Assembly (NCBI GenBank): GCA_003513845.1
Contig: DOTB01000007.1
Location: forward strand, 1-15,677
Source of the DNA: Candidatus Atribacteria bacterium
Lineage (GTDB): Bacteria; Atribacterota; Phoenicimicrobiia; Phoenicimicrobiales; Phoenicimicrobiaceae
DNA: 15,677 bases
Reading direction: 5' to 3'
Both the position numbers and the translations under genes were made by a program. The notes under the pieces were generated by a model that ran no database searches, was not told the origin of the DNA, and saw only the letters and a list, made by a program, of their open reading frames with translations. Position 1 is the stretch's first letter, and every line of letters begins with the position of its first letter. Shown here one piece after another: positions 1-6,906 of the stretch.

Positions 1-1206
1 TTATGCCACCTTCTTTAACTCTTTTCTAACAATATAATCTCTATCTTCAGTTAACATTTTATAGATTACTTTAATCATTTGCCGGGCTAGACAGCGTAAG
101 GCATGATTATGGGTCTTCCCCTCCCTCCGTTTTTTTAGATAATAGGCCTTGCACTGGGGACTAAGACGGATACTACCTCCGGCCATAGTAATTAAAGTCT
201 GTTTACCTATTTTATTGGCTTTATACACCGCTTTAGCTCTAGTTATCTTCCCTGAATTATTATCCACACAGGCTACCCCACAGTAGATAGCCAACTGTGT
301 TTCGGAAGGGAAACGGTTAATATCTCCGATCTCTCCGATTAACCTGCTGGCCAGTTTGGTGGCCACCCCGGGAATAGTCTTTAAATGATTAACCTCTTTA
401 CTCTTTTCTCCTATTTTATCCAGGCTTTTATCTATATCCTTAATCTCTGCTTGTAGTTCTAATATACGTTTAGCATAAGATAAGATGATCGTTTTGTATA
501 TATCGGTTAGGTCAGGCATATACTCTATATTATTTAACCTTTTAAGTAGCAAAGGAGCTTGTATTTTTCCTATCCCTTTTATCTTCAGTAGAGATTTAAG
601 GGTAATCCTTTTGTATTTAGAAAAATCAGGGTGTTTGGCTAAAATAGCTATGATCTTTTTATTCTTCAGTTTACCCAATTTTAATATCTGGGGACATACT
701 TCCAGTAATTTTTTCCTTAATCTATTAGTAAGCCTTACCCTCTCATCAATGAGAGTCTGCTGGTGGCGGGAGAGGAGTTTCAGGCTTTCGGTTAGAGGAG
801 AGGGTTTCTCTATCTTGATGAATACCTTTTCCCTTTCATTATTTATATGGTCTTTTAATTTTAGCATCTTAGAGAGCATGAGAGAATCTCTTTCATCATC
901 TCTCCATTCACCGGCAAAGGCCTCCCTGAATCTTTTTAATTTGAAGTTATCTACATTGTAGAGGGTAAACCCTTGCTTAAGTAGTATCCGGTCAAGGGGG
1001 TTACTGTAGCCGTTCTTTCCCTCTAAGGCGAAGGATATCTTTCCTCCTTCTTGTTTTTCTATCTTTCTAAATAGCTTTATACTTTCTGCAAATTCATTAA
1101 GTTTATGATCTACCTTCTGGTTGTAAAGAAAATGGTCTTCCTCGTCTAAGATTATTATGTGGTGAGATTCACATCCGATATCGATTCCTCCGAATAGTCT
1201 TTTCAT
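1..1206 (-). CDS. IS110-family transposase (DEDD recombinase), full length
   Basis: This 401-aa protein is expected to catalyse RNA-guided, site-specific recombination of the element. The N-terminal RuvC-like DEDD domain shows GGIDIG with D9, an ALEG segment with E62, and a D-x-x-D pair at D104/D107. A helical middle region (about 140-270) is followed by the C-terminal transposase_20 (Tnp_2-type) domain, with TIPGVATKLASRLIGEIG at 278-294 and NNSGK at 316-320. S318 is the likely catalytic serine, and a basic helical tail follows. The length is normal for the family and the frame is unbroken, so the enzyme may be active. The ATG start is supported by a strong AGGAGGG seven bases upstream (1214-1220). 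Its stop codon is at the window edge. Confidence 0.95.
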   Translation of the reverse strand: MKRLFGGIDIGCESHHIIILDEEDHFLYNQKVDHKLNEFAESIKLFRKIEKQEGGKISFALEGKNGYSNPLDRILLKQGFTLYNVDNFKLKRFREAFAGEWRDDERDSLMLSKMLKLKDHINNEREKVFIKIEKPSPLTESLKLLSRHQQTLIDERVRLTNRLRKKLLEVCPQILKLGKLKNKKIIAILAKHPDFSKYKRITLKSLLKIKGIGKIQAPLLLKRLNNIEYMPDLTDIYKTIILSYAKRILELQAEIKDIDKSLDKIGEKSKEVNHLKTIPGVATKLASRLIGEIGDINRFPSETQLAIYCGVACVDNNSGKITRAKAVYKANKIGKQTLITMAGGSIRLSPQCKAYYLKKRREGKTHNHALRCLARQMIKVIYKMLTEDRDYIVRKELKKVA

Positions 1207-1213
1207 CTTTCTT

Positions 1214-1220
1214 CCCTCCT
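1214..1220 (-). promoter_or_regulatory. Shine-Dalgarno of the transposase
   Basis: AGGAGGG on the minus strand, seven bases before the ATG at 1206. It fixes the transposase start and shows that the host uses anti-SD-based initiation. Confidence 0.8.
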
Positions 1221-1236
1221 TATGGGTTTATGACCT

Positions 1237-1389
1237 TGCCTCTATCCGATATCCGGTCTATAATAGCCACTTTTTATAGGCATCTTCCCATTAGACTAGG
1301 GGTAGAGGCAGAGGAACATCCGGCAGTTCAGGTCGAGTCACAAAGATATTGTCTTTTGACAGACCCCGAAAGCCACAAATGTTCCTCTG
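1237..1389 (-). ncRNA. Candidate IS110 bridge RNA
   Basis: Two consecutive stem-loops fill the non-coding region between the left end and the transposase start. Stem 1 pairs 1379-1389 with 1309-1319 (perfect 11 bp, CAGAGGAACAT and its complement) and encloses a 59-nt loop. Stem 2 pairs 1303-1310 with 1237-1244 (perfect 8 bp, TGCCTCTA and its complement) and encloses a 58-nt loop. Inside loop 2 a further 6-bp stem is possible (1274-1279 with 1258-1263). Two large internal loops in series on the transposase strand match the target-binding plus donor-binding architecture known for IS621 bridge RNA. A TAGAAT -10-like box (1397-1402, minus strand) would start a transcript at about 1390, right at the first stem. 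Transcript ends are approximate. The inference rests on manual pairing only. Confidence 0.6.
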
Positions 1390-1396
1390 TCCATAT

Positions 1397-1402
1397 ATTC
1401 TA
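1397..1402 (-). promoter_or_regulatory. Possible -10 box for the bridge RNA and transposase
   Basis: On the minus strand TAGAAT resembles the sigma-70 -10 consensus. It lies 7-8 bases before the first base of the long stem at 1389, where a bridge RNA would be expected to begin. The hexamer 17 bp upstream is AAATAA, a poor -35 match, so the assignment is weak and rests on its position. Confidence 0.3.
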
Positions 1403-1523
1403 TTTTGGCATAAAGAAAGTTATTTGACTATCCCAACTTTTCAGATTATTCTATAGTTATAAAATACTTTTTTAATTATAGACCCCAGAATTTCTCAAAA
1501 AACTAATCCCTGCAATTGGACAA

Positions 1524-1580
1524 ACAGGGGGCGGTTCCCTGCTTCATTAGACCAAAATATTTGAAACAGAGAACCCCTGT
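1524..1580. repeat. REP-like palindromic cluster
   Basis: ACAGGGG (1524-1530) is the exact inverse complement of CCCCTGT (1574-1580). The inner segments GGTTCCCTG (1533-1541) and CAGAGAACC (1567-1575) pair at 8 of 9 positions, with one G-T. A smaller hairpin, CAGGG (1525-1529) with CCCTG (1537-1541), is an alternative fold. Motifs of the form ACAGGGG-x-CGGTTC-CTGT are common in palindromic repeats mobilised by IS200-like (RAYT) transposases. No such gene is in the window, so this would be a solitary or decayed copy. Confidence 0.45.
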
Positions 1581-1701
1581 ATCATTGCCTCAAGATGTAA
1601 TATAATATAGAGTACCTTCATATTTTATTCTAAGCGACCTTGCCATGTTGTTACCTTAATAAAGAATGATACTTTTATCAATAATAAAAATTTGACCCCT
1701 A

Positions 1702-1736
1702 TTGTACCCCTGTTGTACTATTGTACCCTATTGTAC
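1702..1736. repeat. Cluster of four TTGTAC hexamers
   Basis: TTGTAC occurs at 1702-1707, 1713-1718, 1721-1726 and 1731-1736, embedded in variants of CCCTATTGTAC. The spacings are 11, 8 and 10 bases. This is near helical periodicity but not an exact tandem repeat. It may be slipped microduplication or a protein-binding array; nothing in the sequence decides which. Confidence 0.5.
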
Positions 1737-1800
1737 TATTCATTAATGCTATAATTGTATAAAAGTTGACTTTTTACCCAATCTGCTGTCCCCTGTTTTA

Positions 1801-2544
1801 CTATCTTTTTACAAAAAAAGGCAATGTAATATCATTCAAACTTGGTGGTTCTGGTATTTCTACTTCTTCATATTCTAATTTAAAATATTTCTCGACAATC
1901 ACTTTAATGCAATCTGAAGTAAAATCTAAAAAACATTTTGTTACATCAATAATTTCCTGAAAAAAATCATTCATAGCTTTCGCCCAATCATCTGAATTAA
2001 TTTCTTCAAGAATAGATAAATTCAATAGATCATAGGCAATTGGATAAAAGCAATTACCAGATTCTTTTGCAAAATACATTTCAAATATTTCTGAATCAGG
2101 TGCATTGGAAAGTTGTTTTAGCATATTGTTTGAAGAATCATCTGAATAATGAAAAGTGTAAGTATTTCTAATATTTTTTATTAAGTTGTCTTTACCAAAA
2201 TACTCTTTTAAATTAGACAAACTTTCCTTTCCCTGGGAAGAGCTTTTTTTATTATATTGCTTAGAAAATGTTTTATTATTAAAGAAATTTTCACGTAGCA
2301 TATTCCATCCTTCATATAATTTTCCGGCTTGAATTCTCATAAAAAATATGCATTGGGAGCTAAGGCTTCTTCCTACAATTTCATTCTCAGCGACTTTATC
2401 CCTGGTATTACCAGCAATAACCATTAGTTTTTGCAAGATGTTTATATCATTATTAAAATTTGCAAGCTGGATAAATAATGCGCGCTCTTCTGGAGGAATA
2501 TATAATAACTCACTCTTTGATATCATTAATTTTCTTAATTTCAT
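1801..2544 (-). CDS. Unrecognised 247-aa protein, possible BREX accessory with an R-x5-H motif
   Basis: I do not recognise a named family. The protein appears soluble and mostly helical, with no signal peptide or membrane segment. The N-terminal half carries a conserved-looking block (PPEERALFIQLANFNNDINI, 17-36; then RIQAGKLYEGWNMLRENF, 70-87). A Ser/Lys/Gln-rich linker (about 95-110) follows. Next is LIKNIRNTYTFHYSDD (121-136), which contains R126-x5-H132, the spacing of the HEPN RNase motif and of related helical bundles. The C-terminus is proline-rich (230-236). The start is set by AGAGGG (2550-2555) five bases before the ATG. It begins 46 nt after the brxL stop on the same strand, with no clear terminator between, so it is probably co-transcribed as the last gene of the island. 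A HEPN-like toxin or effector role is speculation; an ordinary cargo gene is equally possible. Confidence 0.8.
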   Translation of the reverse strand: MKLRKLMISKSELLYIPPEERALFIQLANFNNDINILQKLMVIAGNTRDKVAENEIVGRSLSSQCIFFMRIQAGKLYEGWNMLRENFFNNKTFSKQYNKKSSSQGKESLSNLKEYFGKDNLIKNIRNTYTFHYSDDSSNNMLKQLSNAPDSEIFEMYFAKESGNCFYPIAYDLLNLSILEEINSDDWAKAMNDFFQEIIDVTKCFLDFTSDCIKVIVEKYFKLEYEEVEIPEPPSLNDITLPFFVKR

Positions 2545-2549
2545 AGCTT

Positions 2550-2555
2550 CCCTCT
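2550..2555 (-). promoter_or_regulatory. Shine-Dalgarno of the 247-aa gene
   Basis: AGAGGG on the minus strand, five bases before the ATG at 2544. It supports this start and shows that the frame is a real gene with its own translation signal. Confidence 0.65.
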
Positions 2556-2590
2556 ATTAGTTAAAGCTTTTTTAAAGCAAGTCTACAATA

Positions 2591-4642
2591 TTATTCACTC
2601 AATATGGCTTTTTGGATGATCATCTGGGTGTTTGAATAAAAGTTTACGTCAGTATTATTTAAAACTGAAGGTGGGACATTCTCCATTTCTTTTAAATTAT
2701 CCATGGGTGTCAAAATTAATTTTGCACCATTTTCAGAAAGCATAGCTACTTTATCAGAAAAATTGTCTACATGTGTAATAGCACCATTAATAGAAATATC
2801 ACCTAGAACAGAAATCCCTGGTTTTAAATGGCGTTTATGTATAGCAGATAACACGGCGGTATAGATAGCAGCACCGATTCCGCTACTCATCTCATTACCT
2901 AATAAATTACTTAATTGCATTGAAACATTGTAGTTTGATAATGAATGTTCTTGGCTTAATAATTTCTTCTCATTTGCTCTTATATATTGATAAACATTTT
3001 TAACATTATCCCTTATTTCAGTCTTGTTGGTACCTGATATATTCAGTTTTCCATTACCTAAAATGATATTAACTTCAATCCTGACCAGAGCCATACCTTC
3101 AGTTGATTGGGAAATTGTATAACATACACCTGGTGGTAAAGGTTGGTTTTCAATTAAACTGGAACCTCGTTCTTCGGGAACAGAAACAAAAACTTCTTCT
3201 CTGGTTTCTTTATCTATATAGGAAAAATTGGTATCCCAAAATTCCATTCCCCCAATTCGTTTTAACTGTTCTTTTACCCTTCTACGCATCTCAAGAGCAA
3301 TGATTAAATATTCTCTTAAATCATCTTTAGTAAAATTACCATCAGGATTAATTAATTTGATTAATCCTGAAACTGTTTTCTTAACTGACTTTGAATCTCT
3401 TTGTCTCAAATGAGTTCCTAATGCAAAATAATCTTCAATTACATCATAGTAATTATCCTTTCTCAAATGTGTTAACATTTCAGAAAAATAGTCCGTACTA
3501 AATCCAAAATTATTAGTAAAATTATTAGGAGAGAGTTTTTCTATATCCCACCCTGGAAGGTAAAAATGTATTCTATCTAGAAAGGCAGTATCATTTCTAA
3601 TATCTTCCGATAAAGGAATAAAAAGATGAGAAGTTTTTAATAATGTTTCAATCGATTGGTTAATATTACCATTAAATACAATTGATGCTCCCCCGGTCAT
3701 TTCACCCGTGCTCCCCCTTGAGAAAGATCCAGACTCCATATAATCTTTTAAAATTGGAATACCATCTTGATCCTTAAAATGAATACCAGCAACTTCATCA
3801 AATGCAACTGTATCCCAGTTACCAACCAAGCCAATCTTTTTTGTCGTATTATTAATAAAAAGCTGAGCCACTGACGCTTGCCCACCAGAAAGTAAAATTG
3901 CATAGGGAGTAATTTCTTTATACACATAACTTTTGCCCGTCATTCGAGGGCCTAATTCAATTAAGTTGAAATTTGGTTCTACCAGAGGAATCATACGTGA
4001 AATCAACAAAATTTTTGCTCTTTCATTAATTCCCTGGGAGGTAGGCTCAATTCCGATACTCCTGATTAAAACATCAATCCATTCTTTTTTGGAAAAATGT
4101 TTTCTTTTTTCCCTAAATTGAGAAAGGTCAAAAGTAGCCAATTGGATGGGTTTAATATCTCTGATGACAAAGGGATAAGATTTATTACCAATTTTCATTT
4201 CAGGATCATATTCAATATTTATGATTGCCCAGATGCCGCCGAGTAATAATTTCTCATGAGCAATAACTAAAGAATCTTTAATATTGGCATTTTTGATATT
4301 GCAATTCTGTAATCTAGCCCAATATCGATCCTTATTTACATCTAAAGTAACCTCAATTTTGTCTATGATAGTATATTTGCCTTTTTCCCTGATTTTAGAT
4401 TGAACTAAATTTCCCTCTTTAGGATTGATATAGTGGTCTGTTAAAATATTTTTAACATTAGCAATCCCTCTTTTGATTTGTTCTTCATCAAAGGTAGAAC
4501 AAGAATTCGCCAGTAAATATTCCAAAACAAAGACTGGAACGTTAGCCCCCAGTTTTAATTGTCTGACCAAATCTTTTTTTACTACAAATCCCCTAAAATT
4601 ATCAATCAATTTTTTATCAAGTGTATCCAAATTAATTTCCAT
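2591..4642 (-). CDS. brxL: BREX type 1 Lon-like AAA+ protein BrxL
   Basis: This 683-aa protein matches BrxL, a cytoplasmic AAA+ ATPase that forms DNA-binding ring assemblies and is needed for BREX phage restriction but not host methylation. Walker A is GPRMTGKS (residues 231-238), in the BrxL context ELGPR-x-TGKSY. Walker B is VAFDEV (279-284). A SGSFSRGS loop (304-311) and NGNIN (324-328) follow. The C-terminal third (about 515-683) is Lon-protease-like, with MSSGIGAA (585-592), VLGDISINGAI (612-622) and SDKVAML (629-635). The frame stays open upstream to 4696, but I choose the ATG at 4642: the extension overlaps pglZ and looks non-native, and this ATG lies two bases after the pglZ stop. That implies translational coupling. 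The length is typical of the family. Confidence 0.95.
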   Translation of the reverse strand: MEINLDTLDKKLIDNFRGFVVKKDLVRQLKLGANVPVFVLEYLLANSCSTFDEEQIKRGIANVKNILTDHYINPKEGNLVQSKIREKGKYTIIDKIEVTLDVNKDRYWARLQNCNIKNANIKDSLVIAHEKLLLGGIWAIINIEYDPEMKIGNKSYPFVIRDIKPIQLATFDLSQFREKRKHFSKKEWIDVLIRSIGIEPTSQGINERAKILLISRMIPLVEPNFNLIELGPRMTGKSYVYKEITPYAILLSGGQASVAQLFINNTTKKIGLVGNWDTVAFDEVAGIHFKDQDGIPILKDYMESGSFSRGSTGEMTGGASIVFNGNINQSIETLLKTSHLFIPLSEDIRNDTAFLDRIHFYLPGWDIEKLSPNNFTNNFGFSTDYFSEMLTHLRKDNYYDVIEDYFALGTHLRQRDSKSVKKTVSGLIKLINPDGNFTKDDLREYLIIALEMRRRVKEQLKRIGGMEFWDTNFSYIDKETREEVFVSVPEERGSSLIENQPLPPGVCYTISQSTEGMALVRIEVNIILGNGKLNISGTNKTEIRDNVKNVYQYIRANEKKLLSQEHSLSNYNVSMQLSNLLGNEMSSGIGAAIYTAVLSAIHKRHLKPGISVLGDISINGAITHVDNFSDKVAMLSENGAKLILTPMDNLKEMENVPPSVLNNTDVNFYSNTQMIIQKAILSE

Positions 4643-4644
4643 TT

Positions 4645-6885
4645 TTATACTAAACCTCCCAGATCTCTCGCAACGTTTCTTTTTATAGTGCAACAATCCA
4701 GTCTTGCTTTGGTTTGCGAATCAAGCACTACAATTTCAAAGACATCATGATCTTTAAAATTGAATTCTCTTAAAATTTCCTCGCCTTCGTGAATATTAAT
4801 GACATCACTTTGCCCAAATTCCTGCTTATTTTTTACCATAACAATAATAATTTTTCTTTCTCTACTAAACATATCACTTTCAGATAATCCTGCCTTCAGC
4901 CTAACAGGGTAAACATCTCCAACTATGGATTGCAATTCCTCTTTATTGATTATCTCAACCTTCAGCGTGTTAATATCTCTTTGATGTTTTTCTATTTGTA
5001 AAACTGGAATAAGCAATTCCTGTGGGGTAATTCCTCCATGAGCAAATCCATAAGGCCCGGTGCTTTTAAAAGGATTTAGTGTTGTTGAAAAATAAACATA
5101 TTCATAATCCTTATAGAGTTTTTTAAATTCTAAAACATGCACAGGCATACTTTTCGCTTTTGACTTTGATAAACAATATCTTTCATACTTCTTGCCATTC
5201 TCAAGGTCAAAGCTAATTTTATCTGATTCGTCTAAAAGACCTGTTAAAACAAAACCATGGTCACTTACCAAAATCACCTTTTTGTAGCCACATTTAAATA
5301 AACAATTAATATTTTCCAAAAGACTCTTTATAATCATATCATAATACTTTAAGGCATTTTGTCCTTCTTTTTCAGAGATTTCATCCATGTCGCTCATATA
5401 AAATATTGAATAATCATTAACAGTATGGCTAATGGATAAGTTGTTTAAATCATGAAATTTAATCTCTTTCTTTATTTCTTCCTGCAGCGCTTCTTGTCTT
5501 TGCTGACGGTCATCATATACTTTATAAGATCCACTAAATAGTCGGCTCATATTATTATCTGTTATAGAGGGAAAATCCCCATAAACTGCATCCATGGTAA
5601 AAACATATTCACTTCTGAAATCATCTTTTATTTTCCGATAAATTTCTTGAGCTACCTCGTATGAAATAGCATCACCAACAATAATTGCCAGTGGTGGTTT
5701 ATTATCTGTCATTATTTTCTTAAGTAAACCAGTCTGGTTTTCTTGATACTGTTCTTTAAAATAGATAAACCATTTTTCTAAATAATCATGGGCTAAATTT
5801 CGGTAGTAGTCCTGAAATGGCTGAAGTATATCTCTTTCATTTAGAAAGAAAGTAAAAATATGGCGCATGGACTGATCAATTTTAGAAAATGAGTCTTTAT
5901 AGTATTTAGCCGCATCATCTAAATTTTGAATCCGGTTCAGCTCACTTAATTTGTAACCAAAAAGAACGACAATATCTTTCCAGTAACCTGTGCCAATCAT
6001 ATCAGTAATTGGTTGTTCAGCTCTGTTTTGTAAGGTCTCTATCTTTTCTACAATCCATTGTTTATTATCAAAGTTGTTTGTTAATTCTTTAAGCCATAAT
6101 TTATCAATCTGCATAAAAGGATGATCCATAGGAACAGACCAAATATTTAAATCTTCAGGCAGCTGGTACCCTTCCAAATATTGATATAATTTCTGTTCAT
6201 ATTTTTTAGAATCAATCCATTTTTTATAGATGTTATCCAAAAAAGTGATATGAGTATGGTTTTTATCAAGCAGGTTTGCAAAGATTGCAGCAGTAATTTC
6301 CTTGGCTACAGTAACTGGTGGCTTGTGTTTCAAAGAATAGGGAGTGAATTCTGACATAAAATCAATAAATAATCCTTGCACTTCTTTTTCGAATGATTTA
6401 AAATGTTTTTCAGGTTCAGCCAGGAATGCTAAAATATCTTCTTCAGTAAATACATTGCCTCTTGTTTTAATTCGATCCCAGAATTCTTTTCCTTTCCCAA
6501 CACTCAATTTACCTAATGCAATTATTTTTTCAGGAATTTCCTGTAAATCATAATTTATTTTTTCTTTTACCATCTGCCAGATAAAGCGATCCAGGCTCTT
6601 AATGATAAAATAATCTCCGGTTTCGGCATACTCGCGGATAAATTTCAATTTATCTAATGGTCTGTTAGTGATAATCAATACTTTTTCACCTGAATAATTT
6701 TTTTCAATTTCATATTTAGCGTTTAATTCTTCAATCTCGTCTGCAATATGAAAAATCTTACTTACTCTTACTGTTTTAAGAGTATAAAATAAAAAATCTG
6801 CTTTTCCGCTCTCATCAATAATAACCAGACGGTCAGTATTTTGAATCTTTTTTTCAATTTCTTCCAAAAACCATTTGTCTAACAT
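4645..6885 (-). CDS. pglZ: BREX type 1 alkaline-phosphatase-like protein PglZ
   Basis: This 746-aa protein is PglZ of the BREX-1 (type A) class, a member of the alkaline phosphatase superfamily and a core BREX subunit that interacts with PglX. The N-terminal half is helical and PglZ-specific. The metal-dependent core is visible as IIVGDAISYEVA (401-412), DAVYGDFPSITDNNMSRL (432-449, with the candidate nucleophile T442 in PSIT), LVSDHGF (539-545) and GFAHGGITPQELLIPVL (613-629). The Asp/His metal ligands in SDHG and in AHGG are present, so the site looks intact. An AAGGG lies six bases before the ATG. The gene starts 21 nt after the pglX stop. It is somewhat shorter than the roughly 830-850 aa enterobacterial proteins, with no sign of truncation. 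Confidence 0.96.
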   Translation of the reverse strand: MLDKWFLEEIEKKIQNTDRLVIIDESGKADFLFYTLKTVRVSKIFHIADEIEELNAKYEIEKNYSGEKVLIITNRPLDKLKFIREYAETGDYFIIKSLDRFIWQMVKEKINYDLQEIPEKIIALGKLSVGKGKEFWDRIKTRGNVFTEEDILAFLAEPEKHFKSFEKEVQGLFIDFMSEFTPYSLKHKPPVTVAKEITAAIFANLLDKNHTHITFLDNIYKKWIDSKKYEQKLYQYLEGYQLPEDLNIWSVPMDHPFMQIDKLWLKELTNNFDNKQWIVEKIETLQNRAEQPITDMIGTGYWKDIVVLFGYKLSELNRIQNLDDAAKYYKDSFSKIDQSMRHIFTFFLNERDILQPFQDYYRNLAHDYLEKWFIYFKEQYQENQTGLLKKIMTDNKPPLAIIVGDAISYEVAQEIYRKIKDDFRSEYVFTMDAVYGDFPSITDNNMSRLFSGSYKVYDDRQQRQEALQEEIKKEIKFHDLNNLSISHTVNDYSIFYMSDMDEISEKEGQNALKYYDMIIKSLLENINCLFKCGYKKVILVSDHGFVLTGLLDESDKISFDLENGKKYERYCLSKSKAKSMPVHVLEFKKLYKDYEYVYFSTTLNPFKSTGPYGFAHGGITPQELLIPVLQIEKHQRDINTLKVEIINKEELQSIVGDVYPVRLKAGLSESDMFSRERKIIIVMVKNKQEFGQSDVINIHEGEEILREFNFKDHDVFEIVVLDSQTKARLDCCTIKRNVARDLGGLV
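4655..4660 (-). promoter_or_regulatory. Shine-Dalgarno inside the pglZ end, for brxL
   Basis: GGGAGG lies within the last codons of pglZ, 12 bases before the brxL ATG. That spacing is long for efficient de novo initiation. With the stop-AA-ATG arrangement, brxL is probably translated by ribosomes finishing pglZ. Confidence 0.55.
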
Positions 6886-6906
6886 ATAATGCCCTTTTCT
6901 TATATC

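Larger units (their letters stand above)
1..1479 (-). mobile_element. IS110-family insertion sequence, partial: left end and transposase
   Basis: The element comprises the transposase gene and the 273-nt non-coding left end upstream of it (1207-1479). The other end lies beyond position 1, because the transposase stop codon is the first three bases of the window. A long non-coding region upstream of the gene is the arrangement of the IS110 group; the IS1111 group carries it downstream. No terminal inverted repeats or target duplications are expected for this family and none are seen. The outer boundary is inferred from guide-like matches that meet at a CT dinucleotide at 1480-1481. The element is visibly richer in G+C than the BREX genes beside it, which fits separate acquisition. 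The family call is firm; the exact boundary is a hypothesis. Confidence 0.75.
1480..1800. other. Gene-free interval between the IS element and the BREX-side genes
   Basis: No convincing gene lies here; the short open frames lack ribosome binding sites and recognisable content. It holds the inferred insertion junction (CT at 1480-1481), a REP-like palindromic cluster (1524-1580) and a cluster of TTGTAC hexamers (1702-1736). Just after the stop of the 247-aa gene is a CTGTCCCCTGT motif (1786-1796) related in sequence to the REP-like cluster. An A/T-only hairpin (about 1758-1778) could weakly end the BREX transcript, but I see no GC-rich stem with a U tract. Confidence 0.6.

Noticed and set aside
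485..961. 158-aa open frame on the plus strand opposite the transposase
   Set aside because: It is antisense to a clear IS110 transposase, with low-complexity Leu/Ser/Phe composition and no ribosome binding site; a shadow frame.
1230..1427. 65-aa open frame on the plus strand
   Set aside because: It overlaps the paired stems of the bridge-RNA candidate, lacks a Shine-Dalgarno and has no recognisable protein features.
1545..1552. CATTAGAC shared with the second bridge-RNA loop (1289-1296), considered as a second guide match
   Set aside because: A single 8-mer match between a loop of this size and several hundred bases is expected by chance, and its orientation and position do not fit a left-junction donor guide.
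1702..1736. TTGTAC repeats considered as a CRISPR array
   Set aside because: Repeat units are only 6-11 bp with 2-5 bp between them; far too short for CRISPR repeats and spacers.
1758..1778. Hairpin after the 247-aa gene, considered as a rho-independent terminator
   Set aside because: The stem is almost entirely A-T with a mismatch, and there is no following U tract on the minus strand; not supported as a terminator.
4643..4696. N-terminal 18-residue extension of BrxL
   Set aside because: It overlaps pglZ, is Arg/Lys/Cys rich and unlike BrxL N-termini; the ATG at 4642 directly after the pglZ stop is the better start.
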